Positions 8,135 to 18,841 of a stretch of 64,000 nt of DNA are shown here, in pieces; positions within the stretch are counted from its first letter, which is position 1, and every line of letters begins with the position of its first letter. A program made the position numbers and the translations under genes. Source of the stretch: QPIN01 sp965224575. GTDB taxonomy: Bacteria > Pseudomonadota > Gammaproteobacteria > Methylococcales > Methylomonadaceae. The stretch lies in the NCBI GenBank assembly GCA_965224575.1, contig CBDCZQ010000004.1, positions 62,001 through 126,000 of the forward strand, given 5' to 3'. The notes beneath the pieces were generated by a model. The model searched no databases, was not told where the DNA came from, and saw only the letters and a list, made by a program, of their open reading frames with translations.

Positions 8135-9046
8135 ATGCCAAAAAATAATTTTTATCTTTTCACATTAAGCTTATTACTTGTATTTAGTTCTGCATCTCAA
8201 GCACTTACAGAGATAACACCCTCTGATGTTTATAGAAAAACAGTAGAAATTTCCAGAGAAGTTGAGTTAATCAGAAAACATTTTAATTCCCCTAAAACAT
8301 TAGAACCCAACCGATCAGGTATATTTATGAGGCCACGTAACACGTGGCTAAAAAGCTATGAGATTTTAGTCAAAATTAATATTTTAAGAGCAAACAATCA
8401 ACTCCCCAGAGTTGCAGAAGTGGCTTTACAGCCTTTAAAAGACTTTGATCCTAGTTTGGTCTATGAGCAAATGATAAGAATTTTATCTGAACTAACCATC
8501 GTTAAAGATCGCATAGGTATTAATGGTCAGATTCAACCCGTGGAAAAACAATTTAGAAAAACCGTCAGTGATAATTATCATCTGCTTGAAGCTATTTCAA
8601 ATCAATTAGACGGCATTATTGGCAAAAGTTTTACACCTTCTTTTGTTTTTGCTCAAAACATGCGGATCCTGGAGGAAATTAATACTCTATTAGCGGAATT
8701 AAATATTCGCGAACGAACGGGACCGCCAAACAGAGATGAGAATGCAGAACCGAAAGATGTTTTTAAAGTTTCTTTAGAAATGCTAAATGAAGTTAAACGC
8801 TTACAAAGAATAGCAGGTGTTGAATCTATTGACCTGAGTTCTTTTCATAAAACAAACATTGCCCCTAAAGATGTATTTAATTTGACTGGGTTGATTCTCT
8901 CAGAATTACAGCCAATCAAAGCTTATTTAAGAATAAGCAAGGTGACACCCGCTGCCGATATATATCATGACAAACGTCCTGCAGATGTTTTGCAACTAAT
9001 AGGTTGGGCTTTACGTAAGATAAAAAAAATCCGAACGCTAAATTAA
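8135..9046 (+). CDS. Exported helical-repeat protein of unknown function
   Basis: A 303-residue protein with a Sec signal peptide (about residues 1-23, ending ASQALT). The mature part contains about eight degenerate repeats of roughly 38 residues. The best copies begin PSDVYRK, PSLVYEQ, PSFVFAQ, PKDVFKV, PKDVFNL and PADVLQL, each followed by an amphipathic helix of the form ILSELxxIKxxLxI. It looks like a periplasmic alpha-helical solenoid. Only 8 bases separate it from the downstream sensor kinase, so it may be an accessory sensor or ligand-binding partner; that is inference. I do not recognise a named family. Confidence 0.8.
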   Translation: MPKNNFYLFTLSLLLVFSSASQALTEITPSDVYRKTVEISREVELIRKHFNSPKTLEPNRSGIFMRPRNTWLKSYEILVKINILRANNQLPRVAEVALQPLKDFDPSLVYEQMIRILSELTIVKDRIGINGQIQPVEKQFRKTVSDNYHLLEAISNQLDGIIGKSFTPSFVFAQNMRILEEINTLLAELNIRERTGPPNRDENAEPKDVFKVSLEMLNEVKRLQRIAGVESIDLSSFHKTNIAPKDVFNLTGLILSELQPIKAYLRISKVTPAADIYHDKRPADVLQLIGWALRKIKKIRTLN

Positions 9047-9054
9047 ATCGAAAT

Positions 9055-12000
9055 ATGAAACGATTATTCAATTTTAAAATAGACACCTTACGGTTTAAGT
9101 TTAGCTTGCTGTTCTGTTTTGCAATTATCACGCCCCTGTCCGTGGTTGGCTACTATGGATATAGTACAGCGGCAGAAAGTTTATACAATAATGCAATCCA
9201 GAATCAGCACAACGAATCGGATAGTTTGTCAGACCAAATTCATATTAAGTTACAACAAGCACCTGACGATTTAAATTTTTTATCTGAATTCTACATCATG
9301 GAACGGTATCTACAGTGGAGTAAGATGAATGAGACAAAAAAAAAGTCCCTCTGGGAAAACAGAATGACCGATGCCTTCGTGTCTTTTCTTGAATCAAAAC
9401 AAAGCTATAAAGCCATTCGCCTGATAGATGAAAAAGGTAAGGAAGTCATTCGCGTGGATTATAACAATAGAATAGGAACAAGCAATATTATTAGCCATGA
9501 TGAATTGCAAGATAAATCCAGTCGTTATTATTTTAAACAAACATTAGCCTTAAACAAAGGTGATATTTATTTCTCGGATTTAGATTTAAATAAAGAAAAT
9601 GGAAAACCAAGTAAGCCTTTAACACTGGTTATTCGAGTAGCAACGCCCATTATCGACCAAGATGGTGTAAGGCGAGGCATTTTAATTTTAAATATGTATG
9701 GTGATACTTTATTAGATGTTATTCGGTCTATTAAAGATATGACAGATTCCCAACATAAAATTATATTGACTAATGAAAAAGGGGAATACTTATTTCACCC
9801 TGATCAGAATAAAACCTTTGTTGGGTTATCTGCCAAGCCAGGCTCTTTAGAAATAGACAACCCCTCCATCTTTGAGCAGGTTAAAAATAAAGTTCAAGGT
9901 GTTTTTAAAACTAAAAACAATATTATTACTTATAAAAAACTTTCAGTTTTACCCGGTAATGAGCAACGAATCTGGAAGCTATTTGTTTATCATAATAAAA
10001 AAGTAGCTCTTGCTCCATTAGCTAACTTCACCAGTTATTTTATTGCAGCTGTTTTATTTGCATTACTCTTTGTTGTGTTATTTACCTGGCGTTTTATCGA
10101 CAGAGTGACTTCAACTCTATCTGCCGTATCAGTTCAATTAAAACGGCTTGCACACGGTCAAGCAACTAATGAGAAAATTGAATACAAAGCAAAAGATGAA
10201 GTAAGTGAAATTGTTCATTCATCAAAAAGCTTGATGGAAAACATACAATTAACTATAGAACATGCTGCATTAATCGCTCAGGGGAATTATTCTAATAATA
10301 TTGTTATCCAATCCCCTGATGATCAATTAGGCACTGCAATCAATGAAATGACTGATGCACTTCGCACTTCTGAAAACACTACACAATTAGTGATAGATAA
10401 AGCCTTTAAGATTGCTGAAGGGGATTTCTCACAAGCAGAACTACCAGAGATTTTAAGAAAAACATCGTTGGGATCAGCTATTAAAAAAATGACGGATTCC
10501 TTACGCGAAGTGACAGAAGAATCGACTACTCAAAACTGGTTTCAGAAGGGTCAGGCAGAACTGAATGAGTATATACAAGGTGACTTAAGCACAGAAGTGG
10601 TTGCTGAAAAAGCAATTTTCTTTATCTGTCATTATTTGAATGCACAAATCGGAGCTATCTATATTACAGACAAGAATAATGACTTACGTCTATCGGGTAG
10701 TTATGCTTTTGAAAGCAGGAAACGCATTGAAAACACTTTCAAATTCGGGGAAGGCATTATTGGTCAAGCTGCATTAGAAAAGAAAGTGATTCGCTTTAAT
10801 CATGTACCGAAAGATTATATTCAAATTACTTCTGGTTTAGGTGAACATGCACCACAAAGTCTTATTGTTATTCCTTTAATTCATGTTCATAAGGTCATTG
10901 CGGTTATTGAACTTGGCTCAGTCTCTGATTTTTCTGATATTCAGGTTCAATATTTAAAAACAATCGCATCATCTGTTGCTATCAGTTTATTGACAGCTGA
11001 AAATAGAACGCATACTCGAATTTTATTAGAACAAACACAACAACAAACGAGTGAATTAGAACATCAAAAGCAAGAATTACAACAAAGCCATAATGAAATA
11101 GCTAAACGCGCTTATGAAATGGAGCAACAGAAACAGGAGATTGAAGAAAAAAATAAAACGTTACAAAAAACACAAAAACAAATTGAAGAAAAAGCTCAAG
11201 AACTAGAACAAGCCAGTCGTTATAAATCCGAGTTTTTAGCAACAATGAGTCATGAAATCCGTACGCCTATGAATGGTGTACTAGGCATGACAGAATTATT
11301 ATTACAGGGCAATTTAGATGAACAACAAAAAAATTATGCAGAAACTATTTATCGCTCTGGCGATGCATTATTACAAATCTTAAATGATATTCTGGATTTA
11401 TCTAAAATTGAATCTGGAAAAGTTTCCCTGGAAATTTTGGATTTAAATTTTGAAAACATTTTGTTTGACACTATTGAAGCCTTCGCTCCTTTAGCTCATC
11501 AAAAAGGGGTTGAATTACTTGCCCATTTTTCTCCTCCAACACAACCCCTATCATTTAGAGGAGACCCTGTTAGATTACGACAAATTTTGGTTAACTTGAT
11601 AGGTAATGCTGTTAAATTTACTGAAAATGGACATATAGAAGTTAAAATAATCTGTGTCAATGAGGAAGAAAATCACGTCAATTTACGGATTGAAATAAAC
11701 GATACCGGCATTGGTATTAAACAAGAAGCAATGACAGATTTATTCAAACCTTTTATTCAGGCAGATGGGTCAACAACACGCAAATATGGAGGTAGTGGAC
11801 TAGGCTTGTCCATTGTTCAACGCTTAGTTGGATTAATGGAAGGTAATATTGGGGTTAACAGTGAGTTTGGACAGGGCTCTTGTTTTTGGGTTGAATTACA
11901 GCTAGAAAAGCAAGAAGATCAAAAAAATACAGATCTACCTTTAGACACAGCAGACTTTAGCTCTGGAAAACAAATTTTAGTGATAGATGATAACCCCATA

Positions 12001-13146
12001 ACTCTAAGTATTATTGAAGGTCAGTTACAACAGAAAGCATTTATTGTTCATTCCAAAAGTAGTGGAGAAGAAGGCTTAGTCTATATTGAAAAAGCGCAAA
12101 AAACTGAAACCCCTGTAGACCTGGTGCTGTTAGATTATATGATGCCTGATATGAATGGTTTAACTGTTGCTAAAACAATGGCAAATAATGACTTGTTAAA
12201 GAAAATACCAATTATCATTCTGTCCTCCTGGTATGACAGTACAGAAATTCAGCAAGCAAAGCTGCCTAATATTATTCAGGTTTTACCAAAACCAGTTAAA
12301 CAATCCGTGCTGTTTAACGCTTGCCAGGGTGTTTTCTCTAACACCGTAGAACAACAAACAAACAATTCAATTGTATCAATTGAAAAAGAGAAAGTATTAA
12401 GCGGAATAAATTTGTTAGTCGCTGAGGATTATTCCATCAACCAGGCGGTGATTGTCAACATGCTTGAACAAATGGGAGCAACTGTTAAGTGTGTAGAAAA
12501 TGGCTTGTTGGTTCTTGAAGAGCTAGATCAACAACAATATGATTTGGTTTTAATGGACTGTCATATGCCTGAAATGGATGGGTTTAAAACAACACTCGCT
12601 ATTCGAGCAAGAAAATCCAATGATGCAGACATACCCATCATTGCAGTGACAGCAGATGCAATGAAAGAGGATCAGGATAGATGTTTAGAAGTAGGAATGA
12701 ATGATTTTTTACCCAAGCCTTTCAAAGGCGTTAATCTGTCAAAAATAATTTTAAAATGGGTTAAAAGTTCTAATAAACAAAATAGAGCCATAGAACCTAA
12801 GGCTACAGAATCAGAGACTGAACAGCGCCCTATTATTAATAAAAAATACCTAGCGGATCAAAAAGAAGCGGTAGGTGATTGTTTTGATGATATTGTGCAA
12901 GCTTATCTTCAATCGTTATCTGATTCTGTTCAACAACTTAAAGATTTATCACAGAAAAATAATTTAAAAGAATTAGCAAAAGTTGCACATAAAATTAAAG
13001 GAGCATCCGGCACGATGGGTGCAGATGCATTATTTGATATTTTAGGGATGATAGAAAAACAAGGCAAAGATAATATAAAACCTGAAGAAGATTTAGTCTC
13101 GCAGTTAGAAAACCTCACTGAACAAACTATTATTGAATTATCTTAA
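9055..13146 (+). CDS. Hybrid sensor histidine kinase (Cache-HAMP-GAF-HisKA-HATPase-REC-REC-Hpt)
   Basis: A 1363-residue membrane kinase. TM1 is at about residues 14-34, a large periplasmic dCache-like sensor follows to about 320, and TM2 spans 323-350. Then come HAMP and a second HAMP-like segment (350-480), a GAF domain (about 495-650), a Gln/Glu-rich coiled coil (655-725), HisKA with H733 in SHEIRTPMNG, and HATPase (836-952). REC1 has D1027, REC2 has D1168, and the C-terminal Hpt has H1312 in AHKIKGASG. All phosphotransfer residues are present, so it can run a complete relay. It probably passes phosphate to the REC-GGDEF-EAL protein encoded next, whose ATG lies 16 bases after its stop. Confidence 0.93.
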   Translation: MKRLFNFKIDTLRFKFSLLFCFAIITPLSVVGYYGYSTAAESLYNNAIQNQHNESDSLSDQIHIKLQQAPDDLNFLSEFYIMERYLQWSKMNETKKKSLWENRMTDAFVSFLESKQSYKAIRLIDEKGKEVIRVDYNNRIGTSNIISHDELQDKSSRYYFKQTLALNKGDIYFSDLDLNKENGKPSKPLTLVIRVATPIIDQDGVRRGILILNMYGDTLLDVIRSIKDMTDSQHKIILTNEKGEYLFHPDQNKTFVGLSAKPGSLEIDNPSIFEQVKNKVQGVFKTKNNIITYKKLSVLPGNEQRIWKLFVYHNKKVALAPLANFTSYFIAAVLFALLFVVLFTWRFIDRVTSTLSAVSVQLKRLAHGQATNEKIEYKAKDEVSEIVHSSKSLMENIQLTIEHAALIAQGNYSNNIVIQSPDDQLGTAINEMTDALRTSENTTQLVIDKAFKIAEGDFSQAELPEILRKTSLGSAIKKMTDSLREVTEESTTQNWFQKGQAELNEYIQGDLSTEVVAEKAIFFICHYLNAQIGAIYITDKNNDLRLSGSYAFESRKRIENTFKFGEGIIGQAALEKKVIRFNHVPKDYIQITSGLGEHAPQSLIVIPLIHVHKVIAVIELGSVSDFSDIQVQYLKTIASSVAISLLTAENRTHTRILLEQTQQQTSELEHQKQELQQSHNEIAKRAYEMEQQKQEIEEKNKTLQKTQKQIEEKAQELEQASRYKSEFLATMSHEIRTPMNGVLGMTELLLQGNLDEQQKNYAETIYRSGDALLQILNDILDLSKIESGKVSLEILDLNFENILFDTIEAFAPLAHQKGVELLAHFSPPTQPLSFRGDPVRLRQILVNLIGNAVKFTENGHIEVKIICVNEEENHVNLRIEINDTGIGIKQEAMTDLFKPFIQADGSTTRKYGGSGLGLSIVQRLVGLMEGNIGVNSEFGQGSCFWVELQLEKQEDQKNTDLPLDTADFSSGKQILVIDDNPITLSIIEGQLQQKAFIVHSKSSGEEGLVYIEKAQKTETPVDLVLLDYMMPDMNGLTVAKTMANNDLLKKIPIIILSSWYDSTEIQQAKLPNIIQVLPKPVKQSVLFNACQGVFSNTVEQQTNNSIVSIEKEKVLSGINLLVAEDYSINQAVIVNMLEQMGATVKCVENGLLVLEELDQQQYDLVLMDCHMPEMDGFKTTLAIRARKSNDADIPIIAVTADAMKEDQDRCLEVGMNDFLPKPFKGVNLSKIILKWVKSSNKQNRAIEPKATESETEQRPIINKKYLADQKEAVGDCFDDIVQAYLQSLSDSVQQLKDLSQKNNLKELAKVAHKIKGASGTMGADALFDILGMIEKQGKDNIKPEEDLVSQLENLTEQTIIELS

Positions 13147-13162
13147 GGGGGAGAAAAAAAAC

Positions 13163-15601
13163 ATGTCTATAGATCAATCTAAACCCTTAATTTTAATCGC
13201 AGAAGACGACAAAGTCACCTCTGCTATTTTAGCTAAAAGATTAGAAAATGCGGGTTATTTAGTAATGACTACCACTACTGGCACTCAAGCTGTTGAAGCA
13301 TGTTGTAAAGAACAACCACAGCTTGTGTTAATGGATGCATCTATGCCTGACCTTGATGGGTTTGAAGCTTGCCGTCAGTTAAAAAACCATTCAAACCCTC
13401 AAATAAATACAATTCCTATTATTATTGTTACAGCATTAGATGATCAGTCAGTTATTGATAAGACATTTAGTGCAGGTGCAGAAGATTATATTCAAAAACC
13501 TGTTAATTGGAATTTATTAGAACATCGTTTAAAGGTCTTAATACAGAAGATTACTGCAGAAAAATCATTACGAGAATCTGAATCTAAATTTCAAGCCATT
13601 GCAGAATCAGCAAATGATGCCATAGTTACGGCTAATCATTTAGGTGAAATAATATTTTGGAATCGCGCAGCAAGCGTGGTTTTTGGCTATACAGAAAATG
13701 AAATTTTAGGCCATTCAATTAACAAACTGATTCCTGATGAATACCTAAATAAGCATTTACAAGGGTTTGCACGAGCCAATGCAACTAAAAATCCTAAGCT
13801 CTTCAATCAACCCCTTCAAGCTAAAGGTATGAAGAAAAATGGGACTATTTTCCCTGTAGAGCTTTCACTTTCTACCTGGAGATCAAATCATCAACAGTTT
13901 TTTTCATGTTTTTTAAGAGATATTTCTGAGCGAATAAAAAAACAAAAGGAATTAAATAAGCTCTCAACTGCTGTTAAACAAAGCCCCAACCTTGTTGTAA
14001 TGACTAATATTGAGGGTCTTGTAGAATATATAAATCCCCAAGTTGAAAAAATAACCGGCTATAAAAAAGAAGAACTTATTGGAAAACATATTTCCTTATT
14101 ACGATCAAGCCTCAATTCCCTAACTGATCATCCTGAAGTATGGGAGCAATTAAAACAAGGTAGAGCATGGAATGGTTCCTTACAAAATAAGAAGAAAAAT
14201 GGGGAGTTATACTGGGTCAGAGAAACCATTACACCTATTAATGATGAAGTTGGTCTGGCCACTCATTTTATCTCTACTCAAGAAGATATAACTGAAGAAA
14301 GAAAAATCGCAAAAGATAATGCTTACCGAGCTTCGCATGACCCATTAACAGGTTTAATTAATCGCTATGAATTTGAACTTCATCTGGATGCATTGTTAAG
14401 AAGCACAGAAGAACGTGAAACGCATGCTTTATGTTTTATTGATTTAGATCATTTTAAAAATGTTAATGATACAGCAGGACACTTAGCAGGTGATGAGTTA
14501 TTACGTCAATTAAGCAGCTTGATGAAACAAGTTGGAAGAAAACATGACAAACTGGCTCGTTTAGGTGGTGATGAATTTGCTCTTGTTTTGCCACATTGCG
14601 AACAAGCGAAAGCACTCCAAATAGCAGAAGTTTTACGGCAGAGTATAAGTGAATTTCAACTTGTTTGGGACAAAAAAACTTTAAAAGTAGGTTCGAGTAT
14701 AGGTGTCGTCACCATAAAAAAGGGTGACCAGGCATCGCAAGTATTAAAATTAGCTGACACTGCTTGTTATGCAGCAAAAAATACGGGTAGAAATAAAGTT
14801 TATTTGTTTCGTAAAGATGACAAATACCTCAATAAAAAGACAGAGGAACGTCAATGGCTAACTAAAATTGAAGATGCCTTAGTTTCAAATCAATTTGCAC
14901 TCTATGCACAAAAAATCGTGTCATTAGACCCTGCTTTCAGTATACCAAAGTATGAAGTTTTACTACGCTTAGTTGATAAAGATAAATCTATTATACCTCC
15001 TGGTGTATTTTTGCCCGCAGCAGAACGATTTAATTTAGCCACTAAAATTGATTGCTGGGTAATAGAACACACATTACTTTGGTTTAATGAACATAAAGCT
15101 ATTCTGGATGAATTAGAGAGCTTTAGTATTAACCTTTCGGGGCAAAGCCTGGCAGATGCAAGTCTACTTCCTTTTATTATAAAACTGATTAACAGATTAA
15201 AATTCCCAACCGACAAACTGGTTTTTGAAATAACTGAAACATCTGCTATTAATAATTTATCTCAAGCACAATCTCTTATCTCTGGTTTACAGAAAATTGG
15301 TGTACGGTTTTCACTAGATGATTTTGGCAGTGGATTATCATCCTTTGCATATTTAAAAAATCTACCTGTGGAATTTCTTAAAATTGACGGTATGTTTGTT
15401 AAAGATATTGAAAAAGATCCTATTGATAGAGCAATGGTTAAATCTATTAATGAAATTGGTCAGGTGATGGGTAAAAAAACCATTGCAGAGTTTGTTGAAG
15501 ACCAGAAGATTGTAGATATTTTAAAAGAAATTGGCGTCGATTATGCCCAAGGTTATCACTATAGTAAACCAAGCCCTTTTATAGAAATTTTCAATATTTA
15601 A
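13163..15601 (+). CDS. Response regulator with PAS-PAS-GGDEF-EAL output (c-di-GMP enzyme)
   Basis: An 812-residue protein. The ATG at 13163 follows a strong GGGGGAG Shine-Dalgarno at 13147-13153; a longer in-frame opening upstream overlaps the kinase and is not used. REC carries D58 (LMDASMPDLDG). Two PAS domains follow (about 145-260 and 270-390). GGDEF 468-472 has an RxxD inhibitory site five residues upstream, and the EAL domain has EVLLR at about 598, EITET, DDFGSG and KID. Both active sites look intact, so it may make and degrade c-di-GMP under control of the upstream kinase. Confidence 0.93.
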   Translation: MSIDQSKPLILIAEDDKVTSAILAKRLENAGYLVMTTTTGTQAVEACCKEQPQLVLMDASMPDLDGFEACRQLKNHSNPQINTIPIIIVTALDDQSVIDKTFSAGAEDYIQKPVNWNLLEHRLKVLIQKITAEKSLRESESKFQAIAESANDAIVTANHLGEIIFWNRAASVVFGYTENEILGHSINKLIPDEYLNKHLQGFARANATKNPKLFNQPLQAKGMKKNGTIFPVELSLSTWRSNHQQFFSCFLRDISERIKKQKELNKLSTAVKQSPNLVVMTNIEGLVEYINPQVEKITGYKKEELIGKHISLLRSSLNSLTDHPEVWEQLKQGRAWNGSLQNKKKNGELYWVRETITPINDEVGLATHFISTQEDITEERKIAKDNAYRASHDPLTGLINRYEFELHLDALLRSTEERETHALCFIDLDHFKNVNDTAGHLAGDELLRQLSSLMKQVGRKHDKLARLGGDEFALVLPHCEQAKALQIAEVLRQSISEFQLVWDKKTLKVGSSIGVVTIKKGDQASQVLKLADTACYAAKNTGRNKVYLFRKDDKYLNKKTEERQWLTKIEDALVSNQFALYAQKIVSLDPAFSIPKYEVLLRLVDKDKSIIPPGVFLPAAERFNLATKIDCWVIEHTLLWFNEHKAILDELESFSINLSGQSLADASLLPFIIKLINRLKFPTDKLVFEITETSAINNLSQAQSLISGLQKIGVRFSLDDFGSGLSSFAYLKNLPVEFLKIDGMFVKDIEKDPIDRAMVKSINEIGQVMGKKTIAEFVEDQKIVDILKEIGVDYAQGYHYSKPSPFIEIFNI

Positions 15602-15617
15602 AATTTCTTATAATAAT

Positions 15618-16676
15618 ATGATAACAACTAAAAACAAGCAAACTGACCTAATTGATAATGAGACTAGATTAATGTCAATTGTTGATCTAACAGGCAATAA
15701 AGACTACTTTCTACTTACTCATGCATTTCTTGAATGTCTGAAAAAAATCCAGGGAATAAATAGTGTTAACCTTTATGAGGTTTATGAGAATCCGGATAAT
15801 AAATCTACTAACAAACTATTGTTAAAAGATGTTTTAGATATATTGAGCACACCCATTCCATTTTATCAAAGGGTTAACCAATACTCGCCTTCTGAGCAAA
15901 TAAAAAATAAAGATTACCAAGATTTATTGGGAAATGATATTCAGCAAACAGTTTTTCCTATTCATAATATAGCTAATGTGCAAAGAACTTTAGTTATTGA
16001 TTGGCAAAATATCCACCCCGAAAACTGGACTTATATCCTTAGTTTATTGAAGGTTTATAGTAACTTATTAAAAATTATTGATGAAAAAGATCGAGACCAA
16101 TTAACTGGTTTATTAAATAGACATACCTTTGATAACAATCTTGAAAATATTATTAATCATTCAAAACAACAATCTAAGAAAGCTCGTAATAATGATAAAA
16201 ACTCATGGATTGCAATACTTGATATAGATCATTTCAAACAGGTAAATGACCGATACGGACATCTTATGGGAGATGAAGTTTTATTATTATTTTCACGTTT
16301 TATGTTATCTACATTCCGATATTCAGACATTCTATTCAGATTTGGCGGCGAAGAATTTATAATTGTTCTAACCGGTTGTGATAGAAAAGGTGCTGAGATA
16401 GCTTTAAACAGATTTAGAAAAATAATAGAAAACTATATGTTCCCCCAAGTTGGCAAGATCACAGTGAGCACTGGCTACATTTTTCTTGATACCATTCAAT
16501 CACCTAATGTTTTGTTAGACCAAGCTGACCAAGCCTTATATTATGCCAAAGAAACAGGGCGCAATAAAGTAGTCTATTATAATGCTGTTGCTTCAATTTT
16601 AGATCAGGTTAATCATATCAGCGATATTGAAATATTCGAAATAGATGAGACTGATTCTTTAGGAGTAAACACTTAG
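15618..16676 (+). CDS. Diguanylate cyclase with N-terminal sensory region
   Basis: A 352-residue cytoplasmic protein. The C-terminal GGDEF domain (about residues 165-330) has the active variant GGEEF in FRFGGEEFIIV and an RYSD inhibitory site five residues upstream. The N-terminal 160 residues show no clear catalytic motif and look like a GAF-type fold; that is a guess from pattern. It starts 16 bases after the preceding c-di-GMP regulator, forming a rightward operon with it and the hybrid kinase. Its stop overlaps the end of the convergent gene by four bases. Confidence 0.88.
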   Translation: MITTKNKQTDLIDNETRLMSIVDLTGNKDYFLLTHAFLECLKKIQGINSVNLYEVYENPDNKSTNKLLLKDVLDILSTPIPFYQRVNQYSPSEQIKNKDYQDLLGNDIQQTVFPIHNIANVQRTLVIDWQNIHPENWTYILSLLKVYSNLLKIIDEKDRDQLTGLLNRHTFDNNLENIINHSKQQSKKARNNDKNSWIAILDIDHFKQVNDRYGHLMGDEVLLLFSRFMLSTFRYSDILFRFGGEEFIIVLTGCDRKGAEIALNRFRKIIENYMFPQVGKITVSTGYIFLDTIQSPNVLLDQADQALYYAKETGRNKVVYYNAVASILDQVNHISDIEIFEIDETDSLGVNT

Positions 16677-18838
16677 TGAAAAATAGCTTCATCGAAAGGA
16701 CATGGTTTATGAATACCAAACCCTTGGGCATAATTTACACCAATTTCTGTTAATACTTTTAAAATATCCTCATTTTCTACAAATTCAGCAACAGTTGTTA
16801 AGCCCATCACCTGGCTCATTTTGTTAATAGATTCAACAAACACCTTATCTACATTATCATTTGCTATATCTTTTACAAAATAGCCATCAATTTTAATCAC
16901 ATCTACAGGTAATGATTTTAAATAGGCAAATGATGATAACCCACTACCAAAATCATCTAGTGCTATCTTGCAACCTTTAGACTGTAATTTAGTTAAAAAG
17001 ATTTGTGCATGCTTTAAATTTGCAATGGCTGCTGTTTCAGTAATTTCAAAGCAAAAGCTTTCTGCTGGAAAACTTGATTCACTCAATAACTGACAGATCC
17101 TATCAAGTAATTCAACGTCCCCCATTGATACACCCGATAAATTAATTGATAAAGTTAAATTATCTGTATTTTGATCACTCTGTTTGATATTTTTTATTTT
17201 TTTGAATACATTTTCTATTACCCACCGATCTATACTTCCAATAAGATTGAATCTTTCTGCTGCGGGTAAAAATGCACCGGGAGGAATAATTTCACCTTCG
17301 TCTCCGATCATCCTCAATAAAACCTCATAATGATTTGATGCAACGGAAAGAGTCTCAGCATCTTGAATACGTTGTAGATAAAGCTCAAAATTATCATTAT
17401 CTAAAGCTCCTTGTAATCGAGAAATCCATTGCATTTCTTTCTGATGCACCGCAGAGGCAGAACTATTAATTTGATGAAAATGAACGCGATTACGCCCACT
17501 TTCTTTTGCAACATAACAAGCTGCATCAGCAGCACTTAAGATTTCTGAGTCCTTGGCTTCTGTCCCTGTTATTTCTGCAATACCAATGCTCACACCAATT
17601 TTAAAAGATTGTGTTTGCCAGCCAAATCTAAAATCCTCTACAGCTTGACGTAAATTATTGGCAACCACTAGCGCATGTTCGGCATCACAACTTTCTAATA
17701 AAAGACCAAATTCATCCCCTCCCAAACGTGCTAGCAAATCAGTTTTACGTGTTTTTTTATCTAGAATATCAGTGATTTGTTTCAACAACTCATCCCCTGC
17801 ATCATGTCCGCAGGTATCATTAACCACTTTAAATTGATCTAAATCCAGATATAAAAGATGGTGTTTTACATCATCTGATCTAGCTTTTATCAGCAGTTTC
17901 TTCATCTCTGCTTCAAATTTTCGTCGATTAGCCAAACCTGTTAATGGGTCATGCAACGCTTGCCAATTTAACTCCGCAGATAAAGCCCTTGATTGAGACA
18001 CATCCCTAAACACTAAAATAGTGCCTAACATATTTTCATCTTCATCAAAAATAGGGGCGACAGAATCAGTAACAGAAAAAAGAGTTTCAACACCCTGTAA
18101 CATATGATTTACATCATTCACCACAACATCTTTCCTATCAAGACATTGCATTACCGGACAAAGAATTGGCTCTTGCGTTTCCTCATTAATTAATTTAAAA
18201 ACCTGATCAACATTTTTATCCAGTGCTTCATCTTCAAAAACACCAGTTAAAATTTCTGCAACAGGATTCATAGATAAAACAGCACCTGTTTTATCCGTAG
18301 TAATCACAGCATCTGCAATTGCCGCCAACGTTATTTGCGCTCTCTCTTTTTCTCTTGCTAATTTCCCTGAAAAAGCACGTGTTGTTTTTGCTTGTTCTAC
18401 TAATTGTTTTTCGCGATTTACTGCAGCAGTTACATCAGTGATTTGAATCAAACAAAAATGTTCATGATTCTCCAAAGCAATTGGCTTAACTATTATTTGT
18501 TGTTCTAAAAACTGTCCAGAACTATGTTTTAAAGGAAATGGATTACGATTTAAGGTTTGAGAAATAATAGAAGACATCCCATTATTTATCGAAGCATTCA
18601 CGGCTCTCTCAATACTACTTTTTTCCAAAATGGGAAATATTTCAAGTAATTTTTTACCTATAACTTTATTTAAATCAATTCCGCAATATTTAGTAAACCA
18701 TGGATTCCATCTATCGACACAGCACTCACTGTCTAATAAAATCAATCCTGTTTCACTGCTTAAAAAAACTTTTTTACAAATGGTATCCTTATCAGTACCA
18801 GAGACTACAGAACAATAATCTATGCTAGCATTACTCAT
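16673..18838 (-). CDS. PAS-PAS-GGDEF-EAL protein (bifunctional c-di-GMP enzyme candidate)
   Basis: A 721-residue soluble protein. Two PAS regions occupy residues 20-140 and 165-290. GGDEF is intact in ARLGGDEFGLLL, preceded by RKTD as a product-inhibition site, and the EAL domain has YEVLLR, EITET, LDDFGSGLSSFAYLK and AQGFGIHKP. Its GGDEF-EAL half closely resembles that of the protein at 13163-15601, with near-identical EAL segments, so the two are probably paralogs. It lies 3 bases downstream of cheC in a leftward unit that faces the kinase operon. Confidence 0.92.
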   Translation of the reverse strand: MSNASIDYCSVVSGTDKDTICKKVFLSSETGLILLDSECCVDRWNPWFTKYCGIDLNKVIGKKLLEIFPILEKSSIERAVNASINNGMSSIISQTLNRNPFPLKHSSGQFLEQQIIVKPIALENHEHFCLIQITDVTAAVNREKQLVEQAKTTRAFSGKLAREKERAQITLAAIADAVITTDKTGAVLSMNPVAEILTGVFEDEALDKNVDQVFKLINEETQEPILCPVMQCLDRKDVVVNDVNHMLQGVETLFSVTDSVAPIFDEDENMLGTILVFRDVSQSRALSAELNWQALHDPLTGLANRRKFEAEMKKLLIKARSDDVKHHLLYLDLDQFKVVNDTCGHDAGDELLKQITDILDKKTRKTDLLARLGGDEFGLLLESCDAEHALVVANNLRQAVEDFRFGWQTQSFKIGVSIGIAEITGTEAKDSEILSAADAACYVAKESGRNRVHFHQINSSASAVHQKEMQWISRLQGALDNDNFELYLQRIQDAETLSVASNHYEVLLRMIGDEGEIIPPGAFLPAAERFNLIGSIDRWVIENVFKKIKNIKQSDQNTDNLTLSINLSGVSMGDVELLDRICQLLSESSFPAESFCFEITETAAIANLKHAQIFLTKLQSKGCKIALDDFGSGLSSFAYLKSLPVDVIKIDGYFVKDIANDNVDKVFVESINKMSQVMGLTTVAEFVENEDILKVLTEIGVNYAQGFGIHKPCPFDEAIFH

Positions 18839-18841
18839 TTT

